This document shows, in pieces, positions 37,201-44,760 of a stretch of DNA of 51,443 nt. Every line of letters starts with the position of its first letter. Position 1 is the first letter of the stretch. The notes beneath the pieces were generated by a model that saw only the letters and a list, made by a program, of their open reading frames with translations, was not told the DNA's origin and searched no databases. The stretch covers positions 1 to 51,443 of the forward strand of contig JBIKVP010000005.1 of assembly GCA_044356745.1 (NCBI GenBank), written 5' to 3'. The translations under genes were made by a program, and so were the position numbers. Source of the stretch: JBIKVP01 sp044356745 (GTDB lineage Bacteria; Pseudomonadota; Alphaproteobacteria; Rhizobiales; Beijerinckiaceae).

Positions 37201-37824
37201 AACAGCCGTGGAAAGTGGTGCGGCTGTCTCAGGCGATATTTCAGAATGTGACGCAGTTATGTTGTGTGATGTACCAAGCTTTAAGCGTCCGTCGGAACCC
37301 ACATTCAAGCGTAAATCAAGTTTGGTAAAACCAATGGCTTTGGGTCGAAATGTCCCTTTCAAAAGCGCCCATGTATCCACATCCACAAATGCTTCGGGTG
37401 CATTGACAATAACTTGTCCTTGGGGATTAAGAATTTTAAGCCAACGTGCTTCAAGCCCAGGGCCATGTTCACCCCACGCAATGGTTGCATCTCCCACTTG
37501 TGCTGACCAACCTGTTTGTAATCTCTCATTAAGTGCACGAGAGATATCTTGTGCCAAGCCTTCGACACGTAAAGGGCCGTGGCGCATCATCAACCCTAAG
37601 CCTACACCCGCAAGCGCAATCAAGGCCGCGACAACAAACACAGCTCGCAAACAATGCCGCGTCACGTGATGATGCCATAGTCGTCGCCAATGACGCATAT
37701 AAAGACGCTCACGACGGATTAAATGGTATGTGCGTGTTTTTAATCGCGCTATAAATCCATTGTGCTGCAATGTTGCGCGCTTAATCTCTGATGGAACATG
37801 TGAATCGTGTGGCTTTTCAGTCAT
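34234..37824 (-). CDS. AsmA/YhdP-like DUF3971 protein, probable lipid-transfer bridge
   Basis: About 1196 residues. A basic N-terminal cytoplasmic tail and one membrane helix (about 59-80) are followed by a very long, beta-rich periplasmic part with a DUF3971 region in the middle and an AsmA-type C-terminal domain. VRNRMDISGTFVPAYGFN followed by VPIFGTILGGGQNEGLF is diagnostic of the YhdP/TamB/AsmA group. E. coli YhdP and relatives bridge the inner and outer membranes and help move phospholipids outward; the same role is inferred here. The ATG at 37824 has GAGG upstream; the frame extends to a GTG at 37842. Two pro/gly-rich stretches may be flexible. It is followed by a YdcF-family gene. Confidence 0.88.
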   Translation of the reverse strand: MTEKPHDSHVPSEIKRATLQHNGFIARLKTRTYHLIRRERLYMRHWRRLWHHHVTRHCLRAVFVVAALIALAGVGLGLMMRHGPLRVEGLAQDISRALNERLQTGWSAQVGDATIAWGEHGPGLEARWLKILNPQGQVIVNAPEAFVDVDTWALLKGTFRPKAIGFTKLDLRLNVGSDGRLKLGTSHNITASHSEISPETAAPLSTAVGAVLGGILTAEGAFGSLDDVRLEHARILLVDNQERQSVAFEDVTMRFERVSETHKRFSINVDANRGGWKTRGSVVGRIGKARQVQVALDQVRVNDLLLLSGRTNTAHPIDVRLSGDIALHVTEQGDVHEADVALNAATPFAQSLSLTGRWLTSTRTLTIQAFEGISHTLKGALSGALVQEPSGAWNGRLEGQNLILAGKEPTETYTLDHTMLELRLAQDFSAGQVNIVTKMKEGEASASVALADDLEQTLKVQITINNMNVRPALALWPSYLSQFTRSYLLESLREGILGHLSMIYEASLKDTQAAIERGGAADQALSGRFTLQNTLMQVTQGLPPLTHMSAQGVFSGRRFTLSPVQAHIDLIDHGTLLLDEGVMQVNDTLPLRPSAELAFRLKGEASQFMYFLTSPTLKDVTQLELEPKGMVGQADVKVRVHLPLATDIMPSDIQAQAQGSLTGIGFDKAFGNEKMEDGRFQLIFDKAGLSLKGDGKLGGFAAQIDVKPPTKTSAGEAVASLILDESARSKRGIQLSPYVTGAIPLRVAMPLAQQGAVPRIEADLTKVSLEGLIPGWSKAVGKAGKVAFTLAQDDKGMRLDDIQADIQNLIAKGQVTLSPDGAFVKAALDTFKLSPGDDMRVDVERVGSVTKINIKGQVIDARPFLQTLTSPASTKPNTMRVTGARQQRQNVRAPLPPVRGGVPQEKTRPPTQSVNTGDFELNLTTPILAGHNQEALTGVTLQLAKTAGKVRQFKLNARQGSADVRVDVVTVAGAEPMLVVQSGDGGGILRFIDLYRRMQGGDLVFQLAPLEGRQRGELLVTDFALRNEPALKRIIAEQSTGSNNDRASMLPQARIDASEIAFDRFKADFERQGVASEGRYDIAEAVITGPQVGFTIEGMLDFVRNRMDISGTFVPAYGFNNVFSQVPIFGTILGGGQNEGLFAVNFRVDGLISSPTLTVNPLSALAPGIFRKLFGAGGGNTQQPSAVPPRSNLRER

Positions 37825-37995
37825 CAACAGGCCGCCTCGCACGATGCCAAGTGATGGGCTGACTCATAGCCTTTCATCCAGAGGAGAGCAAAAAACAACA
37901 TAGCGCCCCTCGACGAATCGGAACAACGGACTAAGTTAAGAGCACAATGTCGCATATAGATGTGATTCACGTTATAATTAAAAAAGGATAATACC

Positions 37996-38463
37996 ATGTC
38001 TTTAATCGTAGGACAGCCAGCACCAGCCTTTTCACTACCTAATGATGGTGGGAATACCACGACGCTTGACCAATTTTTAGGGCGTAAGCTGGTAATTTAT
38101 TTTTACCCTAAAGATGATACGTCTGGCTGCACCCAAGAATCAAAAGACTTTAACACACTCAAAGGCGATTTTGAGGCAGCGGGAGCAAGTATTCTTGGTG
38201 TTTCACCTGATGGTGTTTCGAGCCATTGTAAATTCAAGGCAAAGTATGATCTTGCGATTGATCTTATTTCGGACGAATCCAAGACAATGCTGAATGCCTA
38301 TGGTGTTTGGGTTGAGAAAAGTATGTATGGCAAAAAATATATGGGCGTTGAGCGCACAACCGTGTTGATTGATGCTTCAGGCCACATTCGTCAAGTTTGG
38401 AATAAGGTGAAAGTACCACAACATGCGCAAGAGGTGCTCAAAGCAGTGAAGGCAATGGCGTGA
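37996..38463 (+). CDS. bcp: Thioredoxin-dependent peroxiredoxin (Bcp/PrxQ type)
   Basis: A 155-residue AhpC/TSA-family peroxidase that reduces H2O2 and organic hydroperoxides. The peroxidatic Cys is in YFYPKDDTSGCTQES. The resolving Cys found five residues later in E. coli Bcp is absent, as is common in this group, though a second Cys occurs in SHCKFKAKYDL. GGATAATACC lies upstream of the ATG. The gene stands alone between a divergent AsmA-like gene and the convergent hslU. Confidence 0.93.
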   Translation: MSLIVGQPAPAFSLPNDGGNTTTLDQFLGRKLVIYFYPKDDTSGCTQESKDFNTLKGDFEAAGASILGVSPDGVSSHCKFKAKYDLAIDLISDESKTMLNAYGVWVEKSMYGKKYMGVERTTVLIDASGHIRQVWNKVKVPQHAQEVLKAVKAMA

Positions 38464-38567
38464 CGGTTACTTTCTCTTAGATAAGCAAGATGGAGTTTTT
38501 GTCACAGACAGAGTGCGCATCAGCTATGGTTACATTCCTGACGTCCTCAGTTCTGCATCCAGCTCGA

Positions 38568-39875
38568 CTACAAAATATAGCGCGATAAATCAGCGTTCTT
38601 GGCGAGATCACCCACACCTGCTTCGACATCTTGTGCATCAATGGTGATGGTTTCGCCAGAACGATCAGGAGCGGTGAAGGAAATATCGTCAAGAATGCGT
38701 TCAATCACCGTTTGTAAACGGCGTGCACCAATATTTTCGACATTATTATTGACCTCCACAGCAATACGCGCAATGGCGCTAATGGCTTCATCGGTAAAGG
38801 ACAGCGTTACACCTTCCGTCCCTAGCATTGCAACCGATTGACGAATAAGGCTCGCCTCTGTCTCGGTAAGAATGCGTTTAAAATCATCAACATCAAGTGG
38901 TTTAAGCTCCACACGGATCGGAAGTCGCCCCTGTAATTCTGGCAGTAAATCAGATGGTTTGGCGATGTGGAAAGCGCCAGATGCGATGAAAAGAATATGA
39001 TCTGTTTTAACGGGGCCGTGCTTTGTGGAGACCGTTGTCCCTTCAATCAGAGGTAAAAGATCGCGCTGCACGCCCTCGCGTGACACATCCCCTGAGCGAC
39101 CTTCACGGGCGCAAATTTTATCAACTTCATCTAAAAATACGATGCCATCGTTCTCAACTTGATGAAGCGCATCCTGCACAATCGCATCTTGATCAATCAG
39201 CTTGTCACCTTCTTCGCTTAAAAGAGGCGTGTAAGCGTCACTGATTTTCATTTTGCGCGATTTGGTTTTCCCGCCCATGGCTTTACCGAACATATCGCCT
39301 ATGGAAATGGCGCCAATGGATGCACCGGGCATCCCGGGAATATCAAACATAGGCAGCCCTGAATTGGCAGGTGCGCTCAGTTCAATCTCAATTTCTTTTT
39401 CATCAAGTTCACCCGCCCGCAGTTTCTTGCGAAATGCTTCGCGGGTTGTTTCCCCTGCCGTATCCCCAACCAGTGCATCAAGCACGCGCTCTTCGGCAGC
39501 AAGTTGCGCTTTTGCTTCTACTTCACTGCGCTTGCTTTCTTTAACAAGGCCAATCGCGACTTCTACGAGATCGCGAATGATTGAATCAACATCGCGCCCG
39601 ACATAACCCACTTCAGTGAATTTAGTTGCTTCAACTTTGATAAAGGGTGCACCCGCTAATTTAGCAAGGCGACGGGCAATCTCTGTTTTTCCGCACCCTG
39701 TTGGCCCCATCATCAAAATATTTTTAGGCATTACCTCTTCTTTAAGAGGCCCCGTTAACTGCTGACGACGCCATCGATTGCGCAATGCAATCGCGACGGC
39801 GCGCTTGGCATCATTTTGACCAATAATATAGCGATCAAGTTCAGAAACAATTTCACGTGGAGAGAAGGTGGTCAT
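38568..39875 (-). CDS. hslU: ATP-dependent protease ATPase subunit HslU
   Basis: A 435-residue AAA+ unfoldase that feeds substrates to the HslV peptidase. Walker A is MGPTGCGKTEIARRL, Walker B is GIVFLDEVDKI, and the Arg finger region LLPLIEGTTVSTKHGPV and the C-terminal RYIL tail, which docks into HslV, are present. The I-domain (about 110-240) is of normal size. AAGGATTTGAT precedes the ATG. It follows hslV by 9 nt on the same strand, the usual hslVU operon. Confidence 0.98.
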   Translation of the reverse strand: MTTFSPREIVSELDRYIIGQNDAKRAVAIALRNRWRRQQLTGPLKEEVMPKNILMMGPTGCGKTEIARRLAKLAGAPFIKVEATKFTEVGYVGRDVDSIIRDLVEVAIGLVKESKRSEVEAKAQLAAEERVLDALVGDTAGETTREAFRKKLRAGELDEKEIEIELSAPANSGLPMFDIPGMPGASIGAISIGDMFGKAMGGKTKSRKMKISDAYTPLLSEEGDKLIDQDAIVQDALHQVENDGIVFLDEVDKICAREGRSGDVSREGVQRDLLPLIEGTTVSTKHGPVKTDHILFIASGAFHIAKPSDLLPELQGRLPIRVELKPLDVDDFKRILTETEASLIRQSVAMLGTEGVTLSFTDEAISAIARIAVEVNNNVENIGARRLQTVIERILDDISFTAPDRSGETITIDAQDVEAGVGDLAKNADLSRYIL

Positions 39876-39884
39876 ATCAAATCC

Positions 39885-40442
39885 TTAAGATAAAGTCTCA
39901 ATCACATGGTTCTGATTGGTATAAACACAGATTTCGCCTGCAATTGTGAGGGAGCGGCGCACAATATCTTCAGCACTTAAATCCTCACGATCAATGAGGG
40001 CACGTGCTGCAGCAAGCGCATAATTACCCCCTGAGCCAATCGCCATAACGGCTCCACCATCCACGCTTTGTGGTTCAAGCACATCACCCGTACCCGAAAG
40101 CAAGAGGCTAATGTCCTTGTCGGCAACAAGCATCATAGCCTCTAAACGACGCAAATAACGATCCGTGCGCCAGTCTTTCGCAAGTTCAACACACGCCCGC
40201 ATAAGCTGCGCAGGGTATTGCTCAAGCTTAGTCTCTAAGCGATCAAAAAGTGTAAATGCATCAGCCGTTGCGCCTGCAAAGCCGCCGATCACCGCGCCTT
40301 TCGCTAAACGTCGCACTTTACGCGCATTCCCCTTAATGATGGTAGGCCCCAAACTGACCTGCCCATCACCGCCGATAACAACGTGCCCAGCTTTGCGTAC
40401 CATCACAATTGTCGTTGCGTGCATCACGTGCTCGTAGGTCAT
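39885..40442 (-). CDS. hslV: ATP-dependent protease peptidase subunit HslV
   Basis: A 185-residue HslV, the proteasome-like threonine peptidase. A short propeptide (MTYEHVMHA) precedes the nucleophile Thr of TTIVMVRK, as in other alphaproteobacteria. The body has IGGDGQVSLGPTIIKGNARKVRRL, GFAGATADAFTLFDRLE and GSGGNYALAAARAL. It lies 9 nt ahead of hslU. Heat-shock control by RpoH is usual for this operon, but I could not place a convincing RpoH promoter in the 244-bp upstream gap. Confidence 0.98.
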   Translation of the reverse strand: MTYEHVMHATTIVMVRKAGHVVIGGDGQVSLGPTIIKGNARKVRRLAKGAVIGGFAGATADAFTLFDRLETKLEQYPAQLMRACVELAKDWRTDRYLRRLEAMMLVADKDISLLLSGTGDVLEPQSVDGGAVMAIGSGGNYALAAARALIDREDLSAEDIVRRSLTIAGEICVYTNQNHVIETLS

Positions 40443-40565
40443 AGAAGCTGTCTTTCATTCAAAACGATCTCATCTAGGTAAGTCTTACGGCTGTTGTTAA
40501 CAAGAGGCATTGATGATGTTGAAGAAATTGACACACAAATTGATTTGATCACGTCTAATTTTCCA

Positions 40566-40592
40566 ATATAAAAAACAATATGTTTTTTATAT
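40566..40592. promoter_or_regulatory. Perfect 12-3-12 palindrome between hslV and metY
   Basis: ATATAAAAAACA-ATA-TGTTTTTTATAT is an exact inverted repeat 95 nt upstream of metY and about 125 nt from hslV. It sits in the shared divergent promoter region. Twelve matched bases with a 3-nt centre are typical of a dimeric repressor site; a very AT-rich transcript hairpin is less likely to be stable. The regulator is unknown. Confidence 0.55.
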
Positions 40593-40686
40593 GATATTTT
40601 TATTGCGTGGGAGTGCTTTACGCCTTGTCAGAAATGACATCAAGTGGCAAGCATGAGCACACTCATATGAATGAAGGAAAAGTACC

Positions 40687-41979
40687 ATGAATGATCGTCA
40701 GCCTGGATTTAACACCCTTGCGATTCATGCAGGTGCAACACCAGACGCAGCAACAGGGGCACGGGCAACACCCATTTATCAAACGACATCTTTCGTGTTT
40801 GATGATGTTGATCATGCGGCCTCTCTTTTTGGACTTCAGGCATTTGGCAACATTTATTCGCGCATGGGCAACCCTACATGCGCCGTTCTTGAAGAGCGCG
40901 TCGCGGCGCTTGAAGGGGGCACAGCGGGATTAGCGGTTGCCAGTGGCCATGCGGCAGAATTTCTCGTGTTTCATACACTGCTTCAACCAGGAGATGAATT
41001 TGTTGCTGCACGCAAGCTTTATGGCGGCTCCATCAACCAGTTCAACCACGCTTATAAAAATTTCGGTTGGAATGTGGTCTGGGCGGATACAGATGATGTT
41101 TCTACATTTGAGGCCGCAATCACCCCGCGTACAAAAGCCATTTTCGTCGAATCCATTGCGAACCCAGGTGGGGTGATTGTTGACCTTGAGGCCATTGCAG
41201 CCATTGCCCGCAAACATAACCTTCCATTCATTGTCGATAATACGATGGCAACCCCTTATCTCATCCAGCCATTTCGATACGGTGCGGATATTGTTGTGCA
41301 TTCGGCGACAAAATTTCTGGGTGGGCATGGTAATTCGATTGGTGGGCTCATCATTGATGGGGGCTCATTCAATTGGATTGGTGATGAACGTTATCCCATG
41401 CTCTCTAAACCCCGTCCTGAGTACGGTGGAATGGTGCTAAGTGAAACATTTGGTAATTTCGCCTTTGCAATTGCGTGCCGGGTTTTGGGCTTGCGTGATT
41501 TAGGACCTGCACTCTCCCCCTTTAACGCGTTTATGCTTATTAATGGCATTGAGACATTACCACTAAGGATGCAGCGCCACTCAGATAATGCGCTGAAAGT
41601 CGCCACGCATCTCGCAGCTCACAATGAGGTTGAGTGGGTCAGCTATCCTGGACTATCAGATGATCGCTATTACGCACTTGCGCAGCGCTACACACCTAAA
41701 GGAGCAGGGGCTGTGTTTACGTTTGGTTTGAAGGGCGGCTATGATGCAGGTATTGCCTTTGTCTCCAGCCTCAAATTATTCTCGCATCTGGCTAATATTG
41801 GCGATACGCGCTCGCTTGTCATTCACCCCGCATCAACAACCCACCGACAGCTTAATGATGATCAAAAGCGCATTGCTGGGGCAGGGCCAGAAGTCGTGCG
41901 CCTGTCAATTGGTTTAGAGGATGTCAATGATCTCATTAGCGATTTAAATCAGGCGCTCAATGCTGCATCAAAAGTGTGA
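40687..41979 (+). CDS. metY: O-acetylhomoserine aminocarboxypropyltransferase (MetY type)
   Basis: A 430-residue PLP enzyme of the Cys/Met metabolism family. The catalytic Lys is in VHSATKFLGGHGNSIGG. The 430-residue length with GFNTLAIHAGATPDAATGARATPIYQTTS at the start (given here in part: AIHAGATPDAATGARATP) and the C-terminal RLSIGLEDVNDLISDL point to the O-acetylhomoserine sulfhydrylase group, not MetB/MetC or the shorter MetZ. It forms homocysteine from O-acetylhomoserine and sulfide. AAGGAAAA precedes the ATG. Regulation is probably through the 12-bp palindrome at 40566-40592. No other met gene is adjacent. Confidence 0.93.
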   Translation: MNDRQPGFNTLAIHAGATPDAATGARATPIYQTTSFVFDDVDHAASLFGLQAFGNIYSRMGNPTCAVLEERVAALEGGTAGLAVASGHAAEFLVFHTLLQPGDEFVAARKLYGGSINQFNHAYKNFGWNVVWADTDDVSTFEAAITPRTKAIFVESIANPGGVIVDLEAIAAIARKHNLPFIVDNTMATPYLIQPFRYGADIVVHSATKFLGGHGNSIGGLIIDGGSFNWIGDERYPMLSKPRPEYGGMVLSETFGNFAFAIACRVLGLRDLGPALSPFNAFMLINGIETLPLRMQRHSDNALKVATHLAAHNEVEWVSYPGLSDDRYYALAQRYTPKGAGAVFTFGLKGGYDAGIAFVSSLKLFSHLANIGDTRSLVIHPASTTHRQLNDDQKRIAGAGPEVVRLSIGLEDVNDLISDLNQALNAASKV

Positions 41980-42009
41980 ACAATCACGAACGGTTAAACG
42001 ATAATTTCG

Positions 42010-43422
42010 TTAGTTTTTTCGTCTTTCAAAGCCAATCCAAGCTTTTGGAAGACGATGTCTGAATTGCCCTCGATCAGCAGCGACAAAAGCGATAACAATA
42101 ATACCAAGAGAGGTTAGCCACCAGACTTGCGTGGTTCCAAGACCCCATTCTCCCATTCCAAGCGCTGCAAATAAACCTGCTGTCACAAAACATGCGAATT
42201 TTGCGGGCAGCATGGGATGTGGCACAGATTGAGTTTGAGACGTGGGCTCATTTAAAGTACTATCGACAAGGGCATGATCAAAGCCCTTCTTCTGCTCTGC
42301 CAAACGCTGCAAAATTAAAACACAGGCGGATGCGAGTGCAAAAGCACCAACAATGCCATAGTCGTACCATATCTCAAATAATAGACTATTAGGTGCTTGT
42401 GCGGGCAAAAGACCGTTAAGACGACTTCTAAGCGCGGCTTCTGCGCCATGTCCGGTGATTAAGCGCACAGGATCAGACGTGATGATATCAGACCAGATAG
42501 TGACCGCTAATTGCAATGGGACTGATGGTCTCACACCCAGTTTAAATGATAATTCTAAAACGAAAGGAATAAGAGGCGCAAAAACGATAAGCCCTCCAAT
42601 CCCCCAAGCTAAAGCACGTCCACCGAAACGCGAATGAAATAGCACAAAGCCAAAAGTCAAAGCTCCAGCCAGCAATGCTAGCGTCAGAATAGGGGAAGAC
42701 CCTGCAAGAGCGCTGATAAACGCAAGTCCACCAAGCAATAACGCTTCCATTTTGCGACCACGCGATGCCAGCCAACCAATGGATGGCCATATGAAAATAG
42801 CCAAAACAATCAACCCACGTTGAATGCTATGATCGTTCGTGTCTGAGGCTGTGACATCAAATAATCCGGTGAGTGTCATCAGCCCCGCAAATAATGTTGC
42901 TAAAGCCGTGCCAATAGCCATGAGATAAAGGTTTGAAGCGCGCATTTTCTCTGGAAGTGCCACAACCGCCGCCATGATCATTGCAATGGTTGCAAGAATA
43001 TTAAACAGCTTGTCGCTAGCAAATGAAGCAAATGGTGTCCACAAGAGCGATAAGAAAGCCCAGCCTAAAAAAATGACAATAGAGATCGTTTCAGGTCGGG
43101 ATAAGATGCGGCGTGCTCCGCCCCACATGCCTGACGCTTCTCCGTCAATAAATGATGCAATGACGATAAGAACAACACCGATGGGTGCGAGCACGACAGT
43201 CGCTCGGCGTGAAACCATCGCCGCGACAGGTACTGCCAAAACCAATATCGCAAATCCAATGCGCCTGAGAAGCGCAGCCGCATCCTCTGCCGCACTTTGG
43301 GGGCGACGAGGAGAAGAAGATGATGAAGGCATCACAAGCATACCGCGTTCACAAGAAAATGACATCACCTTACTTAGCAGATTTGGTGCGCAATGATGTA
43401 TGCGCGATGCAACACCCCTCAT
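42010..43422 (-). CDS. O-antigen ligase-like polytopic membrane protein
   Basis: A 470-residue protein, or shorter by up to 30 residues, with about ten to twelve hydrophobic segments and a Wzy_C/O-antigen-ligase-type region around TGHGAEAALRSRLNGLLPAQ then NSLLFEIWYDYGIVGAFAL. WaaL-like proteins attach or polymerise surface polysaccharide at the periplasmic side of the inner membrane. Starts at 43365 (MSFSCERG) or 43332 (MPSSSSS) fit better than 43422, but no ribosome site settles it. A poly-Ser stretch follows the third start. It lies between metY and the RpfF-like gene and has no polysaccharide operon around it; the truncated glycosyltransferase is 7 kb away. Confidence 0.75.
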   Translation of the reverse strand: MRGVASRIHHCAPNLLSKVMSFSCERGMLVMPSSSSSPRRPQSAAEDAAALLRRIGFAILVLAVPVAAMVSRRATVVLAPIGVVLIVIASFIDGEASGMWGGARRILSRPETISIVIFLGWAFLSLLWTPFASFASDKLFNILATIAMIMAAVVALPEKMRASNLYLMAIGTALATLFAGLMTLTGLFDVTASDTNDHSIQRGLIVLAIFIWPSIGWLASRGRKMEALLLGGLAFISALAGSSPILTLALLAGALTFGFVLFHSRFGGRALAWGIGGLIVFAPLIPFVLELSFKLGVRPSVPLQLAVTIWSDIITSDPVRLITGHGAEAALRSRLNGLLPAQAPNSLLFEIWYDYGIVGAFALASACVLILQRLAEQKKGFDHALVDSTLNEPTSQTQSVPHPMLPAKFACFVTAGLFAALGMGEWGLGTTQVWWLTSLGIIVIAFVAADRGQFRHRLPKAWIGFERRKN

Positions 43423-43535
43423 ATAAAAAAGGCGATTTCTTGACTATTGAAGCGCGGGAAAAGCGAAAAGTGAATAGCCAGTGGAGAATAGCGGAATGAA
43501 CCAAACTATTCGCCACTTATGAGCTTAATCAACGA

Positions 43536-44510
43536 TCAAGCAATCACGGCGCTTGAACGGTAAAGACGAGAAAGCATTTTCTCTTGCGTTTGTGCAATGC
43601 GTTGAAGTTTGTAGATTTCAGGTGGGCTTAAACGACACATGCAATCTGTCCAAAGCTTTGCAGAATAAGCAAGCTCTTCTTCCAAGTTTCCAGAGCCATG
43701 AAGAATAGCGGCAAAGAGTGCAGTCCGCGCGCCATGCATTGGAAGCGTTTTTTGCGCGTAATCACGAATCCACTCTTCACCAGTTCCATTTGCAACCACA
43801 GCCTCGACACCGCCACGCGTATACATTTCTTGTGCCGTGTACTCATCGCCCGACATGAGCATGGCCAAAGTATTGGCGCGACCCATGCGACGCGATAAGA
43901 TCGGAACAGCTGCAATCGGAAAATGATTGAATTTCACCTCCGGATACACAAACGAGGCGTGTTCTTCAGCAATCATGATATGGCATGATCGTGGCGCATC
44001 AATGCCTCCCCCCACGGCTTTAGCATGAATTGTCGAAAGCGTTATGATACGTCCACCAAGACCCGTTGCATTGAGCAAGGCGCCCTCAGTTGAGACGCGC
44101 GCATATTCTTCAAGACTACTGCGGTCATTTTGAGCCAAGCAATCAAGGTAAAAATCAAGATCACCACCAAGTGTGAAAAATGATCCTTCCCCCCGATACG
44201 CTAAAAAACGGACTGGAGATTCTGCGTAGACTTCGTCACGTCCAAACAAGTCACGCACCGCTTTTTGTACAGCGACAACACTTTTAAGGAGTTGGAGTGT
44301 GAAGACAGGTTTAGGCTCTGGTTTGATGGTGAGCCAAAGCGTCTTAATATCGGCATCATAAGTAATGCCTATGGCAGGAAGTGGACCTGTCATGGCACGA
44401 ATTTGATCAATCACATCATCAGAAGGAATCTCAATACGTGGATTAATCGCTGTGTGAGATGAATGAATTTGAATTAAATTATCAGTTGAAAAATGTTCTG
44501 TTGTTAACAT
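43536..44510 (-). CDS. RpfF-like crotonase (DSF-synthase family)
   Basis: A 324-residue crotonase-fold protein closer to RpfF, the diffusible-signal-factor synthase, than to ordinary enoyl-CoA hydratase. Matching features are FTLGGDLDFYLDCLAQNDR, the oxyanion-hole GG in AVGGGIDAPRSCHIMIAEE, PEVKFNHFP, and the C-terminal LAYSAKLWTDC...LQRIAQTQEKM region. RpfF uses two Glu (141 and 161 in Xanthomonas). Glu191 here matches Glu161, but Asp171 (codon GAT) stands where Glu141 should be. GAGG precedes the ATG. The next gene upstream on the same strand encodes a membrane PAS-GGDEF-EAL protein, echoing RpfF-RpfR pairs. Product and activity are inferred. Confidence 0.75.
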   Translation of the reverse strand: MLTTEHFSTDNLIQIHSSHTAINPRIEIPSDDVIDQIRAMTGPLPAIGITYDADIKTLWLTIKPEPKPVFTLQLLKSVVAVQKAVRDLFGRDEVYAESPVRFLAYRGEGSFFTLGGDLDFYLDCLAQNDRSSLEEYARVSTEGALLNATGLGGRIITLSTIHAKAVGGGIDAPRSCHIMIAEEHASFVYPEVKFNHFPIAAVPILSRRMGRANTLAMLMSGDEYTAQEMYTRGGVEAVVANGTGEEWIRDYAQKTLPMHGARTALFAAILHGSGNLEEELAYSAKLWTDCMCRLSPPEIYKLQRIAQTQEKMLSRLYRSSAVIA

Positions 44511-44631
44511 GTTGACCTCACGTTACGCAATTTTAACGTGCAAACATCATGCATCAAATTAATAGAAAGTAAATAAAATTCGTTCAAAATAAGGCAGAAA
44601 AAAAATAAATCTTTAATCTTAGGTCTAAAAA

Positions 44632-44650
44632 GTCATTGTGTTGCAATGAC
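44632..44650 (-). terminator. Possible weak terminator after the GGDEF-EAL gene
   Basis: GTCATTG/CAATGAC form a perfect 7-bp stem with a 5-nt loop. On the minus strand a T5 run (44631-44627) follows directly. It lies about 110 nt beyond the GGDEF-EAL stop and would separate that gene from the RpfF-like gene. The stem is short and AT-rich, so termination may be partial. Confidence 0.4.
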
Positions 44651-44760
44651 ATAAAAGCGTCACAATACTGAAGTCATATATAATAATAAACTATATTGTA
44701 TTTTATTCAAGTTAGATTATCCATCTAAAAATGTAAAATTTATGTGTTTTAAAAATAGAC

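Noticed and set aside
40540..40580. Possible SAM-II riboswitch upstream of metY
   Set aside because: GATTTG followed by CACGT is faintly like SAM-II, but the spacing is far too short and the GCTAAA pseudoknot segment is missing.
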